A stretch of DNA of 10,775 nucleotides. Source: an uncultured Altererythrobacter sp. (GTDB taxonomy: Bacteria > Pseudomonadota > Alphaproteobacteria > Sphingomonadales > Sphingomonadaceae). Positions 1-6,418 of the stretch are shown one piece after another. The stretch covers positions 1 to 10,775 of the forward strand of contig CALFEA010000241.1 in the NCBI GenBank assembly GCA_937950385.1, read 5' to 3'. The translations under genes and the position numbers were made by a program. The notes beneath the pieces are model-generated. The model saw nothing but the letters and a program-made list of their open reading frames with translations. It did not search any database and had not been told where the DNA came from. Positions within the stretch are counted from its first letter, which is position 1, and each line of letters starts with the position of its first letter.

Positions 1-144
1 GGTAATTATCCCGATCCACAATTATATGCAGAGGACCTTGTGATGATCGGCGATAGCCCGAGCAAACGCCGCTTAGAAGCCGCTTTGCAATTCGTCCCGG
101 TTCTAAGTACCGCCGTCATTTTGATCGATCGAATTGGGCGGTAA
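1..144 (+). CDS. Polysaccharide export protein, C-terminal fragment (5' end outside window)
   Basis: Frame 1 is open from the first base to TAA at 142-144, giving 47 residues of a protein that begins upstream. The fragment starts GNYPDPQLYAEDLVMIGDSP and ends in a hydrophobic stretch (FVPVLSTAVILID). A 'DPQL-hydroxyl/acid-D-V-hydrophobic' segment, then a short basic stretch and a hydrophobic tail, is typical of the C-terminus of Wza/GumB-like export proteins (Poly_export/SLBB family) in sphingomonads. These form the outer-membrane channel for capsule or exopolysaccharide. The assignment rests on this short tail plus the next gene, a Wzc-like co-polymerase kinase that starts 7 bp after the stop and whose family is the usual partner of such channels. 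The export domain itself is not in the window, so the family call is probable rather than certain. Confidence 0.6.
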   Translation, partial: GNYPDPQLYAEDLVMIGDSPSKRRLEAALQFVPVLSTAVILIDRIGR

Positions 145-151
145 GGCTATC

Positions 152-2329
152 ATGTCAAACGAGAATATGGTCGCCGGTGAAGCGGCAGGCGGAGTTCGTT
201 CTGGCCAAGGATATGGCTATGATGATAGCGACGAGGCTCTATTTGCACTCGAACTTGAAAAATATTGGAACGAGGCTCTAAACCTCAAATTCTGGCTTTT
301 GGCTTTGATGGGTTTGGGGCTCTTGCTGGGCGTTGCTGCGACTTTGCTGTCTACCGAAATGTTCCGCTCAAACTCGCGGCTTGAACTGTCACAGATCGCC
401 GCAAATGTTGCCGATATTGATCCAAGGGAAGCGGACAGCGCTGTATCTGAGCTGCAATATTTGAACACACAATACGAACTACTCGAAAGCCGCTTTATGG
501 CGAAGCGAGTGGTCGAGGCTGGAAATTTAACGCGCGATGATGCTTTTTTGGAAGCATTTGGTTTTCTTGAGGAAGGAGCGCCCACCGACGGCGTTTTGGC
601 GGAAGCGCTTCTAGAAAATCTCACAGTTGAGCCCATCACTCAATCAAGCTTGGTGGATGTTGGGTTTTCCAGTTCATCGCCAAAGGTCGCGCAGGAAGTT
701 AGCGAGCTTTGGGCGCAAGAATTTATCGCGGCAAATTATGAAAAACGTTTCGGCGACAACATCGAAGCGCGCAAGTTTCTGCAAAATCAGATCGAAGCAT
801 TGCGTGACCAATTGGCACGTTCGGAACAAGAATTGGTTGAATATGCGAGCGCCAATCAAATTCTCGTTTTGGAAACTGGCTCTGGGAGCGCTGGCGGAGA
901 ATCCGCTAGCCAGACGCTAACAGGCGCTGAGCTTACGGCGTTCAACGAAGCGCTTGCCACGGCAGTGGCGGAGCGCATTACGGCTGAGGCTGCGGCGCGT
1001 TCGGGCGTAGGTGCGAATTTTGCTGCCACCGACGCGCTCAGCGATAAGCTTGCGGTAGCACAGTCGGAGCTTGCTGAACTGAAAGCTAACTTTGGCCCCG
1101 GTTACCCCCCTCGGCGCGAAGCAGAAGCGCGCGTAAATGCGTTTCGGACTGCTATCGCGCAGCAGCGCAGAGAAAAAACTGGCGTTACGGCGCGCGAGGC
1201 TCAAGCGCAATTGCAAGCCGCTCGCGCCAAAGAAAATGCCTTGAGGCGAGAGCTCCAGAGCGCCAAATCGGGTTTTCTGCGGCAGCAAAACCAAGGCATT
1301 CGCTACGGAATTCTGAAGCGTGAAGTTGAGACCAATCGTGAGCTTTATGATGGCCTACTGCAGCGCTTCAAAGAATTGGAAGCATCCGGTGCGGGTCAAA
1401 ACAATATTAAGCTGATTGACGAAGCCGAACTGCCAAATCGGCCTTATGCTCCGTCTTGGGTGCAGAATTTGGCGATTGCTCTTGTGCTATCCGCGCTCCT
1501 TGGAGCCGCGATTGTTTATCTGAGAGTGATGCTTAGCCAAACTCTCAAAGACCCGCAGGATGTTAAGCGTGAATTGGGGCTGGCCTTGCTTGGTGCAATC
1601 CCAGAAAATGACAGTAAGAGCCTGGTCGGCCAAGTCGCAGAGCGCTCATCTGAATTTAACGAAGCCTATGCTTCAATCAGAACCAATCTCACTTTCTTGA
1701 CAGCCGAAGGGGCGCCGCAGGTTCTGATGCTGACGTCCTCAGTCCCAAGCGAGGGCAAGTCGATTTCGTCGCTCGCGCTAGCCTCTAGCTTCGCGCAATT
1801 GGGCAAGAAAACACTGCTGATTGACGCAGATTTACGCGCCTCCAAATTGGTATCATCTCTGGGTATGGTTCCTAAGCATAAGGCGGGACTTTCCGGGCTT
1901 CTTTCCGGCCAAGCCAAAAGCCTTCTGGAGGTCGTCGACCATTCAGAAGAATTGGAGATTGATTACATTCATTCCGGCCCCGTTCCGCCCAATCCAGTAG
2001 AGCTGCTGAATGGCGACCGGGTCGAGCAATTGCTGAATGAAGCCCGCGGGCATTACGATCAGATTATCATTGATAGCGCCCCAGTATTGGCGCTGGCTGA
2101 TGCGTTGCAACTTTCAAAATCGGCTGATGGCGTCATTTACGTGATTGAAGCTGATCGGATCAAAATGCGCGGTATCTCAAGCGCGCTTGACCGGTTGCGT
2201 TCCGTTGGCGCCGATTTGAAAGGTGCAATTGTTACCAAGCTGGATAATGGCCACACCTCATACGGTTATGGCTACGGCTATGGTTATGGCTATGGCTATG
2301 GCAATAAACCTGAAGCCAGTGACGACTAA
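152..2329 (+). CDS. Polysaccharide co-polymerase / bacterial tyrosine autokinase (Wzc/CapB type)
   Basis: Inner-membrane protein of 725 residues that controls polysaccharide chain length and export through cycles of tyrosine autophosphorylation. The order is: cytoplasmic N-terminus; membrane segment about 47-67; Wzz-type periplasmic region with long Ala/Glu/Gln-rich coiled coils (about 200-240 and 295-415); the LIDEAELPNRPYAPSW motif before the second membrane segment (about 437-459); then the BY-kinase domain. The kinase shows EAYASIRTNL (504-513), Walker A SSVPSEGKS (529-537), Walker A' LLIDADLR (555-562), PPNPVELL and Walker B IIIDSAP (638-644). The tail is a tyrosine cluster of seven Tyr-Gly pairs (704-717), the expected autophosphorylation region. 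Length and fused architecture match proteobacterial Wzc-like proteins. ATG at 152 is preferred because AAGG (143-146) lies 5 bp upstream; an in-frame TTG at 134 would overlap the preceding gene. It probably shares a transcript with both neighbours. A cognate low-molecular-weight phosphatase is not visible. Confidence 0.93.
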   Translation: MSNENMVAGEAAGGVRSGQGYGYDDSDEALFALELEKYWNEALNLKFWLLALMGLGLLLGVAATLLSTEMFRSNSRLELSQIAANVADIDPREADSAVSELQYLNTQYELLESRFMAKRVVEAGNLTRDDAFLEAFGFLEEGAPTDGVLAEALLENLTVEPITQSSLVDVGFSSSSPKVAQEVSELWAQEFIAANYEKRFGDNIEARKFLQNQIEALRDQLARSEQELVEYASANQILVLETGSGSAGGESASQTLTGAELTAFNEALATAVAERITAEAAARSGVGANFAATDALSDKLAVAQSELAELKANFGPGYPPRREAEARVNAFRTAIAQQRREKTGVTAREAQAQLQAARAKENALRRELQSAKSGFLRQQNQGIRYGILKREVETNRELYDGLLQRFKELEASGAGQNNIKLIDEAELPNRPYAPSWVQNLAIALVLSALLGAAIVYLRVMLSQTLKDPQDVKRELGLALLGAIPENDSKSLVGQVAERSSEFNEAYASIRTNLTFLTAEGAPQVLMLTSSVPSEGKSISSLALASSFAQLGKKTLLIDADLRASKLVSSLGMVPKHKAGLSGLLSGQAKSLLEVVDHSEELEIDYIHSGPVPPNPVELLNGDRVEQLLNEARGHYDQIIIDSAPVLALADALQLSKSADGVIYVIEADRIKMRGISSALDRLRSVGADLKGAIVTKLDNGHTSYGYGYGYGYGYGYGNKPEASDD
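2261..2302 (+). repeat. Seven tandem TAYGGY hexamers encoding the Tyr-Gly kinase tail
   Basis: Seven in-frame hexamers near the 3' end of the kinase gene code for (Tyr-Gly)7. The unit is TAC/TAT followed by GGT/GGC, and the last three units are identical (TATGGC). Third-position differences in units 1-4 suggest that the peptide pattern is under selection. The identical run at the 3' end could allow slippage, which would change tyrosine number without shifting the frame. Confidence 0.9.
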
Positions 2330-2340
2330 GCGTCTAGGCT

Positions 2341-3504
2341 GTGCTTTCTAAGAAGCTCCGTATTGTGAAGGGCGCGGTCATTGGAATCGTGATGGTCGTC
2401 CTTGCGATTTGGATGGGTATCCATACCGCTAGCCTTGTTCTGGAGCGCAAATCACCCGAAATTGCTTTGCAGCTAAACTCCAAGAATGGGAAGGCAATCG
2501 GGCGTCTGGCGCTTCAAGACTTTTCCTCGAGAGTTGCAGAAGGAGCGACGCCAGAGGCGGCGGCGCTCGCGGTCGCCCCGATGGCGCGCCAAGCTTTGGG
2601 TCACGAACCTTTGCAGCCCAGTGCCCATGCTATTCTGGCCTTGGCTGCGAAAAGCCGAGAAGAGCGAAAGCGTATTTTGGAACAGGCTCTAAAGCTCAAT
2701 CGCCGTTCAGCGACACTGCTTGGCACTTCGCTTCAAGAAGAGCTTGCTGACGAGAATCTTGAAGGTGTGATTGCAACGCTCGATATAATCCTGCGTGTCC
2801 ACCCAGAAATGTCCAAAGAGTTTTTTCCTGTGCTGGCCGGGGCTTTGGCGGATGATCAATCTTTGCCTGTGTTTGAGCAAGTTTTGGCATCAAGGCCGCC
2901 TTGGCAGGATAGTTTTCTGACTACTGCAAGCGGTGTTCCTGCGGCGGTTATTAACGTTGCCGAACTGCGCCGCCGCGTAAGCATTGAAAGCGAGAATTTG
3001 GATGCTTTATTGGTCTCCCGACTGGCAGCAGCAGGAGAATGGGAGGCAGCGCAGGCGCACTACGACTTTCTTGAAAAACGCTTTCCTCGGTCAACCGATC
3101 CGGCTTTGAGATCAGACTTTCCGCCAATTGATTGGAGGCTGGCGGATAGCCGTGAAAAGCGCGCCCAATTGAGCCGCGATGGGGCTGCGATAGAGCTTTT
3201 TGTGCGGGCCGGTTCTGGCGGAATTGTGATGGAGCGGATATTCCCAGCTAAGAAATCTAGGGTTCTCGTAAAGATCACCCACGACATCCAACCGTCGGCG
3301 CAACTTGAAAATGTCCGCTTGCAGGCGAAATGCGCTGGCGAGGGTCAATTGCTGATGGCTCAAAATTTCGCTGAACAATCAGGCACTGCCTCTTTCGAAG
3401 TGCCGGCAAGCACTTGCGATTTTGTCAATCTAGCCATTTACGCCCGCGTGCCTTCAGTCAGTCCAGCTTTACGCGGTTCTATCCTATCCTTCAAAGCCGA
3501 GTAA
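2341..3504 (+). CDS. Membrane-anchored helical-repeat envelope protein of the polysaccharide locus, function unknown
   Basis: No named family is recognised with certainty. The 387-residue protein has a short basic N-terminus (MLSKKLRIVK), one hydrophobic segment (about 11-32) acting as signal anchor, and then a mostly helical region (about 50-250) of TPR-like character: paired Ala/Leu-rich helices, for example 'EWEAAQAHYDFLEKRFP' at 233-249. The last ~125 residues open with PPIDWRLADS and are predicted beta-rich, with two cysteines (331 and 359) that could form a periplasmic disulfide. From memory, sphingomonad exopolysaccharide loci often hold TPR proteins with a C-terminal domain starting 'P-F/I-D-W'; this is a likeness, not a search result. 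It follows the kinase by 11 bp and is probably co-transcribed. The start is GTG at 2341 with only a weak upstream TAGG; GTG at 2365 is an in-frame alternative but would cut into the basic N-terminus. Confidence 0.75.
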   Translation: MLSKKLRIVKGAVIGIVMVVLAIWMGIHTASLVLERKSPEIALQLNSKNGKAIGRLALQDFSSRVAEGATPEAAALAVAPMARQALGHEPLQPSAHAILALAAKSREERKRILEQALKLNRRSATLLGTSLQEELADENLEGVIATLDIILRVHPEMSKEFFPVLAGALADDQSLPVFEQVLASRPPWQDSFLTTASGVPAAVINVAELRRRVSIESENLDALLVSRLAAAGEWEAAQAHYDFLEKRFPRSTDPALRSDFPPIDWRLADSREKRAQLSRDGAAIELFVRAGSGGIVMERIFPAKKSRVLVKITHDIQPSAQLENVRLQAKCAGEGQLLMAQNFAEQSGTASFEVPASTCDFVNLAIYARVPSVSPALRGSILSFKAE

Positions 3505-3527
3505 GTTCGAACACAGTGAGTAATCCG

Positions 3528-3547
3528 ATTGGGCTGGCCAGCTCAAT
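3528..3547. terminator. Near-perfect palindrome between convergent genes, candidate bidirectional terminator
   Basis: The 45-bp gap between the envelope gene (stop at 3504) and the oppositely read dehydrogenase (stop at 3550) holds ATTGGGCT-GGCC-AGCTCAAT. The arms are 8 bp with one G:T wobble and the centre is the self-complementary GGCC. The position between two stop codons suits a shared terminator. No T-tract follows on either strand, so intrinsic termination is uncertain. A smaller palindrome, GTTCGAAC, sits at 3505-3512, directly after the first stop. Confidence 0.4.
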
Positions 3548-3549
3548 GC

Positions 3550-4824
3550 TTAAAGCGTCAGATCCGCTTCGCCATCGCCGAACATACCTTTGAGATCGTA
3601 GATCACTGCACCATCTTTGCCCAAGCTGCGCGCCCACCGGGCGCCCGCTGCGCGGAAAGGGGTATGGGCCACAGCGCCAATAATTGCGTCATATTTGCCC
3701 TGGGTAGGTGCCTGGACCAATTCCAAGCCATATTCTGCTTGTGCCTCGGCAACATCAACCATCGGGTCGTGCACTTCAACTTTGACCCCGTAGTCCTTGA
3801 GCCCATCAATGACGTCTATCACGCGCGTATTGCGCAAATCAGGGCAATCTTCCTTGAACGCTAGGCCGAGTATCAGGACGCGCGATCCGTTGACTTGAAT
3901 GCATTGCTTGAGCATCGTCTTGACCAAGGTCGCTGCGACGAAGCCGCCCATATCATCATTGATGCGCCGCCCTGCCAATATCACTTGCGGGTGATAGCCA
4001 ATCGCCTCAGCCTTATGAGTGAGGTAATAAGGATCAACTCCGATACAATGCCCGCCCACTAGGCCCGGTTTAAACGGCAGGAAATTCCATTTCGTACCTG
4101 CTGCTTCCAAGACTTTGGAAGTTTCGATCCCCATCTTGTTAAAGATGATTGCCAGCTCGTTGATCAGGGCGATGTTCAAATCGCGTTGGGTATTCTCAAT
4201 AACTTTTGCCGCTTCTGCGACCTTAATCGATTCCGCCTTGAAAGTGCCTGCCGTGATAATCTCGCGGTAGAGAGCATCGACTGTCTCTGCTGTTTCCGGT
4301 GTCGAGCCCGATGTCACTTTTAGGATATTGGGCAAGCGGTGCGTTTTATCGCCGGGATTGATCCGTTCAGGGCTGTAACCGCAGAAGAAATCTTGGTTAA
4401 ATGTGAGGCCCGATGCGGCTTCCAGCACGGGCACGCAATCCTCTTCGGTCGCGCCGGGATAGACTGTGCTTTCATAGATCACGATATCGCCGCGTTTCAG
4501 AACCGACCCAACCAATTTTGATGCGCTGATGAGCGGGGTTAAATCGGGCGAACGGTGGGCGTCAATTGGCGTGGGCACGGTTACGATATAGACCGCGCAA
4601 TCGGCAAGATCGCTGGGGTTGCTACTGTAGGCTAGATGCGCCGCTTGCGCCAATTCATCCGCGTCCACTTCATGGGTCCGGTCAATGGAATTGCGCAATT
4701 CGCCGATCCGCGTTTCATTAATGTCAAAGCCCACGACTGCGCGGATTTTGCCCAATTCCACCGCTAGCGGCAGACCGACATAGCCGAGGCCAATAACTCC
4801 AATCTTTGGCCGTGAAACGTCCAT
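3550..4824 (-). CDS. tviB: UDP-N-acetyl-hexosamine 6-dehydrogenase, TviB/WbpO type
   Basis: NAD-dependent cytoplasmic enzyme that oxidises C6 of a UDP-N-acetylhexosamine twice, giving UDP-GlcNAcA (TviB) or UDP-GalNAcA (WbpO). Visible features of the 424-residue protein are the Rossmann motif GLGYVGLP (from residue 12), [54 protein letters not shown], and the catalytic cysteine 260 in [13 protein letters not shown]-terminal UDP-binding part carries [14 protein letters not shown]. These stretches match WbpO of Pseudomonas aeruginosa as I recall it, and the length (about 420-425) is normal. Sequence alone does not separate the GlcNAc and GalNAc substrates. The gene faces away from wecB and converges on the envelope gene. 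Start: ATG at 4824 is used, but a good AGGA lies only 4 bp upstream of an in-frame TTG at 4833 (13 bp from the ATG), so TTG with three extra residues is a real alternative. Confidence 0.92.
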   Translation of the reverse strand: MDVSRPKIGVIGLGYVGLPLAVELGKIRAVVGFDINETRIGELRNSIDRTHEVDADELAQAAHLAYSSNPSDLADCAVYIVTVPTPIDAHRSPDLTPLISASKLVGSVLKRGDIVIYESTVYPGATEEDCVPVLEAASGLTFNQDFFCGYSPERINPGDKTHRLPNILKVTSGSTPETAETVDALYREIITAGTFKAESIKVAEAAKVIENTQRDLNIALINELAIIFNKMGIETSKVLEAAGTKWNFLPFKPGLVGGHCIGVDPYYLTHKAEAIGYHPQVILAGRRINDDMGGFVAATLVKTMLKQCIQVNGSRVLILGLAFKEDCPDLRNTRVIDVIDGLKDYGVKVEVHDPMVDVAEAQAEYGLELVQAPTQGKYDAIIGAVAHTPFRAAGARWARSLGKDGAVIYDLKGMFGDGEADLTL

Positions 4825-5013
4825 GAAATACAATCTTTCCTACCAAGCTTGCGGTTATAAAGCCCGCTACTGAGCGCATTGCTTTAGGCCGCGCATGCAA
4901 ACATAAGGTAAATGGAAAGCAGCCGGTTCGATTGTGCGCAGCCACCGCAATTGGACTTCATTTCCACTTGTCAGCCAATTGTTTACCACAATCTGCCATA
5001 GCGGCCTCTACAC
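4825..5013. promoter_or_regulatory. Divergent intergenic region between tviB and wecB
   Basis: This gap must hold the promoters for tviB (minus) and wecB (plus). It is richer in A+T than the flanking genes and contains three inverted elements. GGTAAA at 4907-4912 and TTTACC at 4982-4987 are inverted copies 75 bp apart. CAATTGG (4948-4954) and CCAATTG (4975-4981) form a 7-bp inverted repeat with a 20-bp spacer. ATTGT-TTACC-ACAAT (4978-4992) is a 5-bp inverted repeat around a TTACC core. No convincing sigma-70 -35/-10 pair could be fixed by eye; TTGTCA at 4968-4973 is a weak -35 candidate on the plus strand. Confidence 0.5.
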
Positions 5014-6192
5014 ATGTCGCCTCGGCCAGTTTCGGCCCTGCGCGCAAGCATAAAGAGCAATGGTTTGACCAATACAGCCCCGCAAAAAATCCTCATCATT
5101 TTTGGTACGCGCCCCGAGGCGATTAAGCTGTTCCCTGTGGTGCATGCTTTGGCAGCCACGGATGGGCTTGAGCCGGTCGTGTGCGTCACAGCGCAGCACC
5201 GCGAGATCCTTGATCAAGTGCTGGACATTGGCGGGATCAAGCCTGATTTCGATCTTGATATTATGCAGCCCGATCAATCGCTCGACGCGCTGACATCGCG
5301 ATTATTGCTCAAAATTGGCGGGGTGATGGATGAGGTGAAGCCTGACCGCGTAATCGTCCAAGGCGACACTGCCACCGCTATGGTCGGCGCATTGGCGGCC
5401 TATTACCGCAAAATTCCGGTTGGCCATGTTGAGGCGGGCCTGCGCAGCTACAATATCTATCATCCGTGGCCTGAAGAAGTGAATCGCAAGATCATCGGCA
5501 CGATTGCCGATTTGCATTTTGCACCGACGCAAACTTCTGCCGATGCGCTCACCAATGAAGCCGTGCCTGCAGGCGGCGTGCATATCACCGGCAATACGGT
5601 TATCGATGCGCTGCATTGGGTAACGAAAAAGATTGAAGCGCAGCCTGAATTGGCCAGCGGCTTGGGTGATTTGAAAGCGAGGTTCGCAGGCAAAAGAATT
5701 GTCGGTGTGACCAGTCACCGGCGCGAGAATTTTGGCGGCGGGTTGGAGAATATTGCAGGCGCGATTGCCGATTTGGCGAAACGCGATGATATTGCGTTGA
5801 TCTTTCCCGTGCATCCCAATCCCAACGTCCGCGCGGTGATGGATGCCGAGCTAAAAGACCTCGATAATGTCGCGATGATTGAACCGCTCGATTATCCGCA
5901 TTTCGTCCATTTGCTTTCGATTGTGGACCTTATGCTGACCGATAGCGGCGGGGTGCAGGAAGAAGCGCCAGCGCTCGGCAAGCCAGTGTTGGTAATGCGC
6001 GAGACAACCGAACGGCCCGAAGGCATTGCCGCGGGCACGGCCAAATTGGTCGGCACAAACCGCGCGGCGATTGTCGCGGCGGCCAATGAATTGCTCGATG
6101 ATGCAGAGGCTTACGAGGCGATGGCCCGGGCGCATAATCCCTTTGGCAATGGCGATAGCAGCCAGCGGATTGCGGATTTGCTGAAGAAGTAA
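5014..6192 (+). CDS. wecB: UDP-N-acetylglucosamine 2-epimerase, non-hydrolysing
   Basis: Cytoplasmic enzyme that interconverts UDP-GlcNAc and UDP-ManNAc, the first step to UDP-ManNAcA. The 392-residue product shows the family motifs in order: GTRPEAIK (31-38), TAQHREILDQVL (59-70), QGDTATAM (116-123), HVEAGLRS (138-145), PEEVNRK (153-159), HRRENFGGG (235-243), PVHPNPNVR (265-273), LTDSGGVQEEAP (308-319) and ERPEGIAAGT (333-342). The fold is the two-domain GT-B fold. WecB of Escherichia coli has 376 residues; the surplus here is at the N-terminus, where about 24 residues precede the usual beginning (KILIIFGTRPEA). No Shine-Dalgarno precedes ATG 5014, so the real start may be TTG 5065, which has AAGAG about 7 bp upstream. 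Its partner dehydrogenase WecC lies 226 bp downstream on the same strand. Confidence 0.95.
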   Translation: MSPRPVSALRASIKSNGLTNTAPQKILIIFGTRPEAIKLFPVVHALAATDGLEPVVCVTAQHREILDQVLDIGGIKPDFDLDIMQPDQSLDALTSRLLLKIGGVMDEVKPDRVIVQGDTATAMVGALAAYYRKIPVGHVEAGLRSYNIYHPWPEEVNRKIIGTIADLHFAPTQTSADALTNEAVPAGGVHITGNTVIDALHWVTKKIEAQPELASGLGDLKARFAGKRIVGVTSHRRENFGGGLENIAGAIADLAKRDDIALIFPVHPNPNVRAVMDAELKDLDNVAMIEPLDYPHFVHLLSIVDLMLTDSGGVQEEAPALGKPVLVMRETTERPEGIAAGTAKLVGTNRAAIVAAANELLDDAEAYEAMARAHNPFGNGDSSQRIADLLKK

Positions 6193-6229
6193 GAGTTCGC
6201 CTCGACCAATTTGTTGCGAAACCTCAAAT

Positions 6230-6249
6230 CGGTTCGGCTTGCCGGACCG
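6230..6249 (+). terminator. Hairpin after wecB, possible terminator or repeat stem
   Basis: CGGTTCGGC-TT-GCCGGACCG folds into a 9-bp stem with one G:T wobble, 37 bp after the wecB stop. No T-run follows (next bases CAAGGG), so it is not a standard intrinsic terminator. It may be the stem of a dispersed repeat. Confidence 0.35.
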
Positions 6250-6354
6250 CAAGGGCGACTGCCCGCCCGCAGCGACACGAACGCAGTGAGTGCGGAGCGA
6301 GGATAGCCAAGTGAGCGGACGCGAACGCTGGCGCTTGAAGTAAAAACAAGAGCG

Positions 6355-6371
6355 TTACCGGTAAATTTACC
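6355..6371. promoter_or_regulatory. Overlapping palindromes TTACCGGTAA and GGTAAATTTACC, candidate operator
   Basis: Two perfect palindromes overlap here: TTACCGGTAA (6355-6364) and GGTAAATTTACC (6360-6371). Together they give three alternating half-sites, TTACC, GGTAA and TTACC. The block ends 47 bp before the wecC ATG, a typical place for a regulator site near a promoter. The same GGTAAA/TTTACC hexamer occurs twice in the tviB-wecB gap (4907-4912 and 4982-4987). The regulator is unknown. Confidence 0.45.
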
Positions 6372-6418
6372 TCTTTGCGCCAAAGACTTCTCAAGAAATT
6401 CAAAAGGGAAGTTATTTG

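Larger units (their letters stand above)
6193..6418. promoter_or_regulatory. wecB-wecC spacer: repeat-like block followed by A+T-rich leader
   Basis: The spacer has two parts. The first (about 6196-6340) is G+C-rich and full of short inverted repeats: the hairpin at 6230-6249, GGGC-GACT-GCCC at 6253-6264 and CGCA-GTGAG-TGCG at 6282-6294. It also repeats GAACGC (6279-6284 and 6322-6327) and GTGAG (6286-6290 and 6311-6315). It has the look of a dispersed intergenic element rather than coding sequence. The second (about 6341-6418) is A+T-rich and holds the 6355-6371 palindromes and the wecC ribosome binding site AGGGAAG (6405-6411, 7 bp from the ATG). An independent wecC promoter is likely but no clear -35/-10 pair was identified. 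Confidence 0.5.

Noticed and set aside
529..537. Possible degenerate Walker A in the tyrosine kinase (SSVPSEGKS instead of a leading Gly)
   Set aside because: BY-kinases and related ParA/MinD-like ATPases commonly have S/T-S-x-x-P-x-E-G-K-S/T; the essential GKS and both other Walker motifs are intact. Positions here are residues of the kinase at 152-2329.
3529..3864. 111-codon plus-strand open frame opposite the 3' end of tviB
   Set aside because: Antisense to the dehydrogenase C-terminus, cysteine-rich without a recognisable pattern, and no other support.
5302..5814. 170-codon minus-strand open frame inside wecB
   Set aside because: Antisense to conserved epimerase motifs (QGDT, HVEAGLRS, HRRENFG); no ribosome binding site or family resemblance.
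6111..6383. 90-codon minus-strand open frame covering the wecB end and the wecB-wecC spacer
   Set aside because: It overlaps conserved wecB codons and the repeat-like block. The sequence is low in domain character (SLRAGSRPCGP) and looks like translated intergenic repeat.
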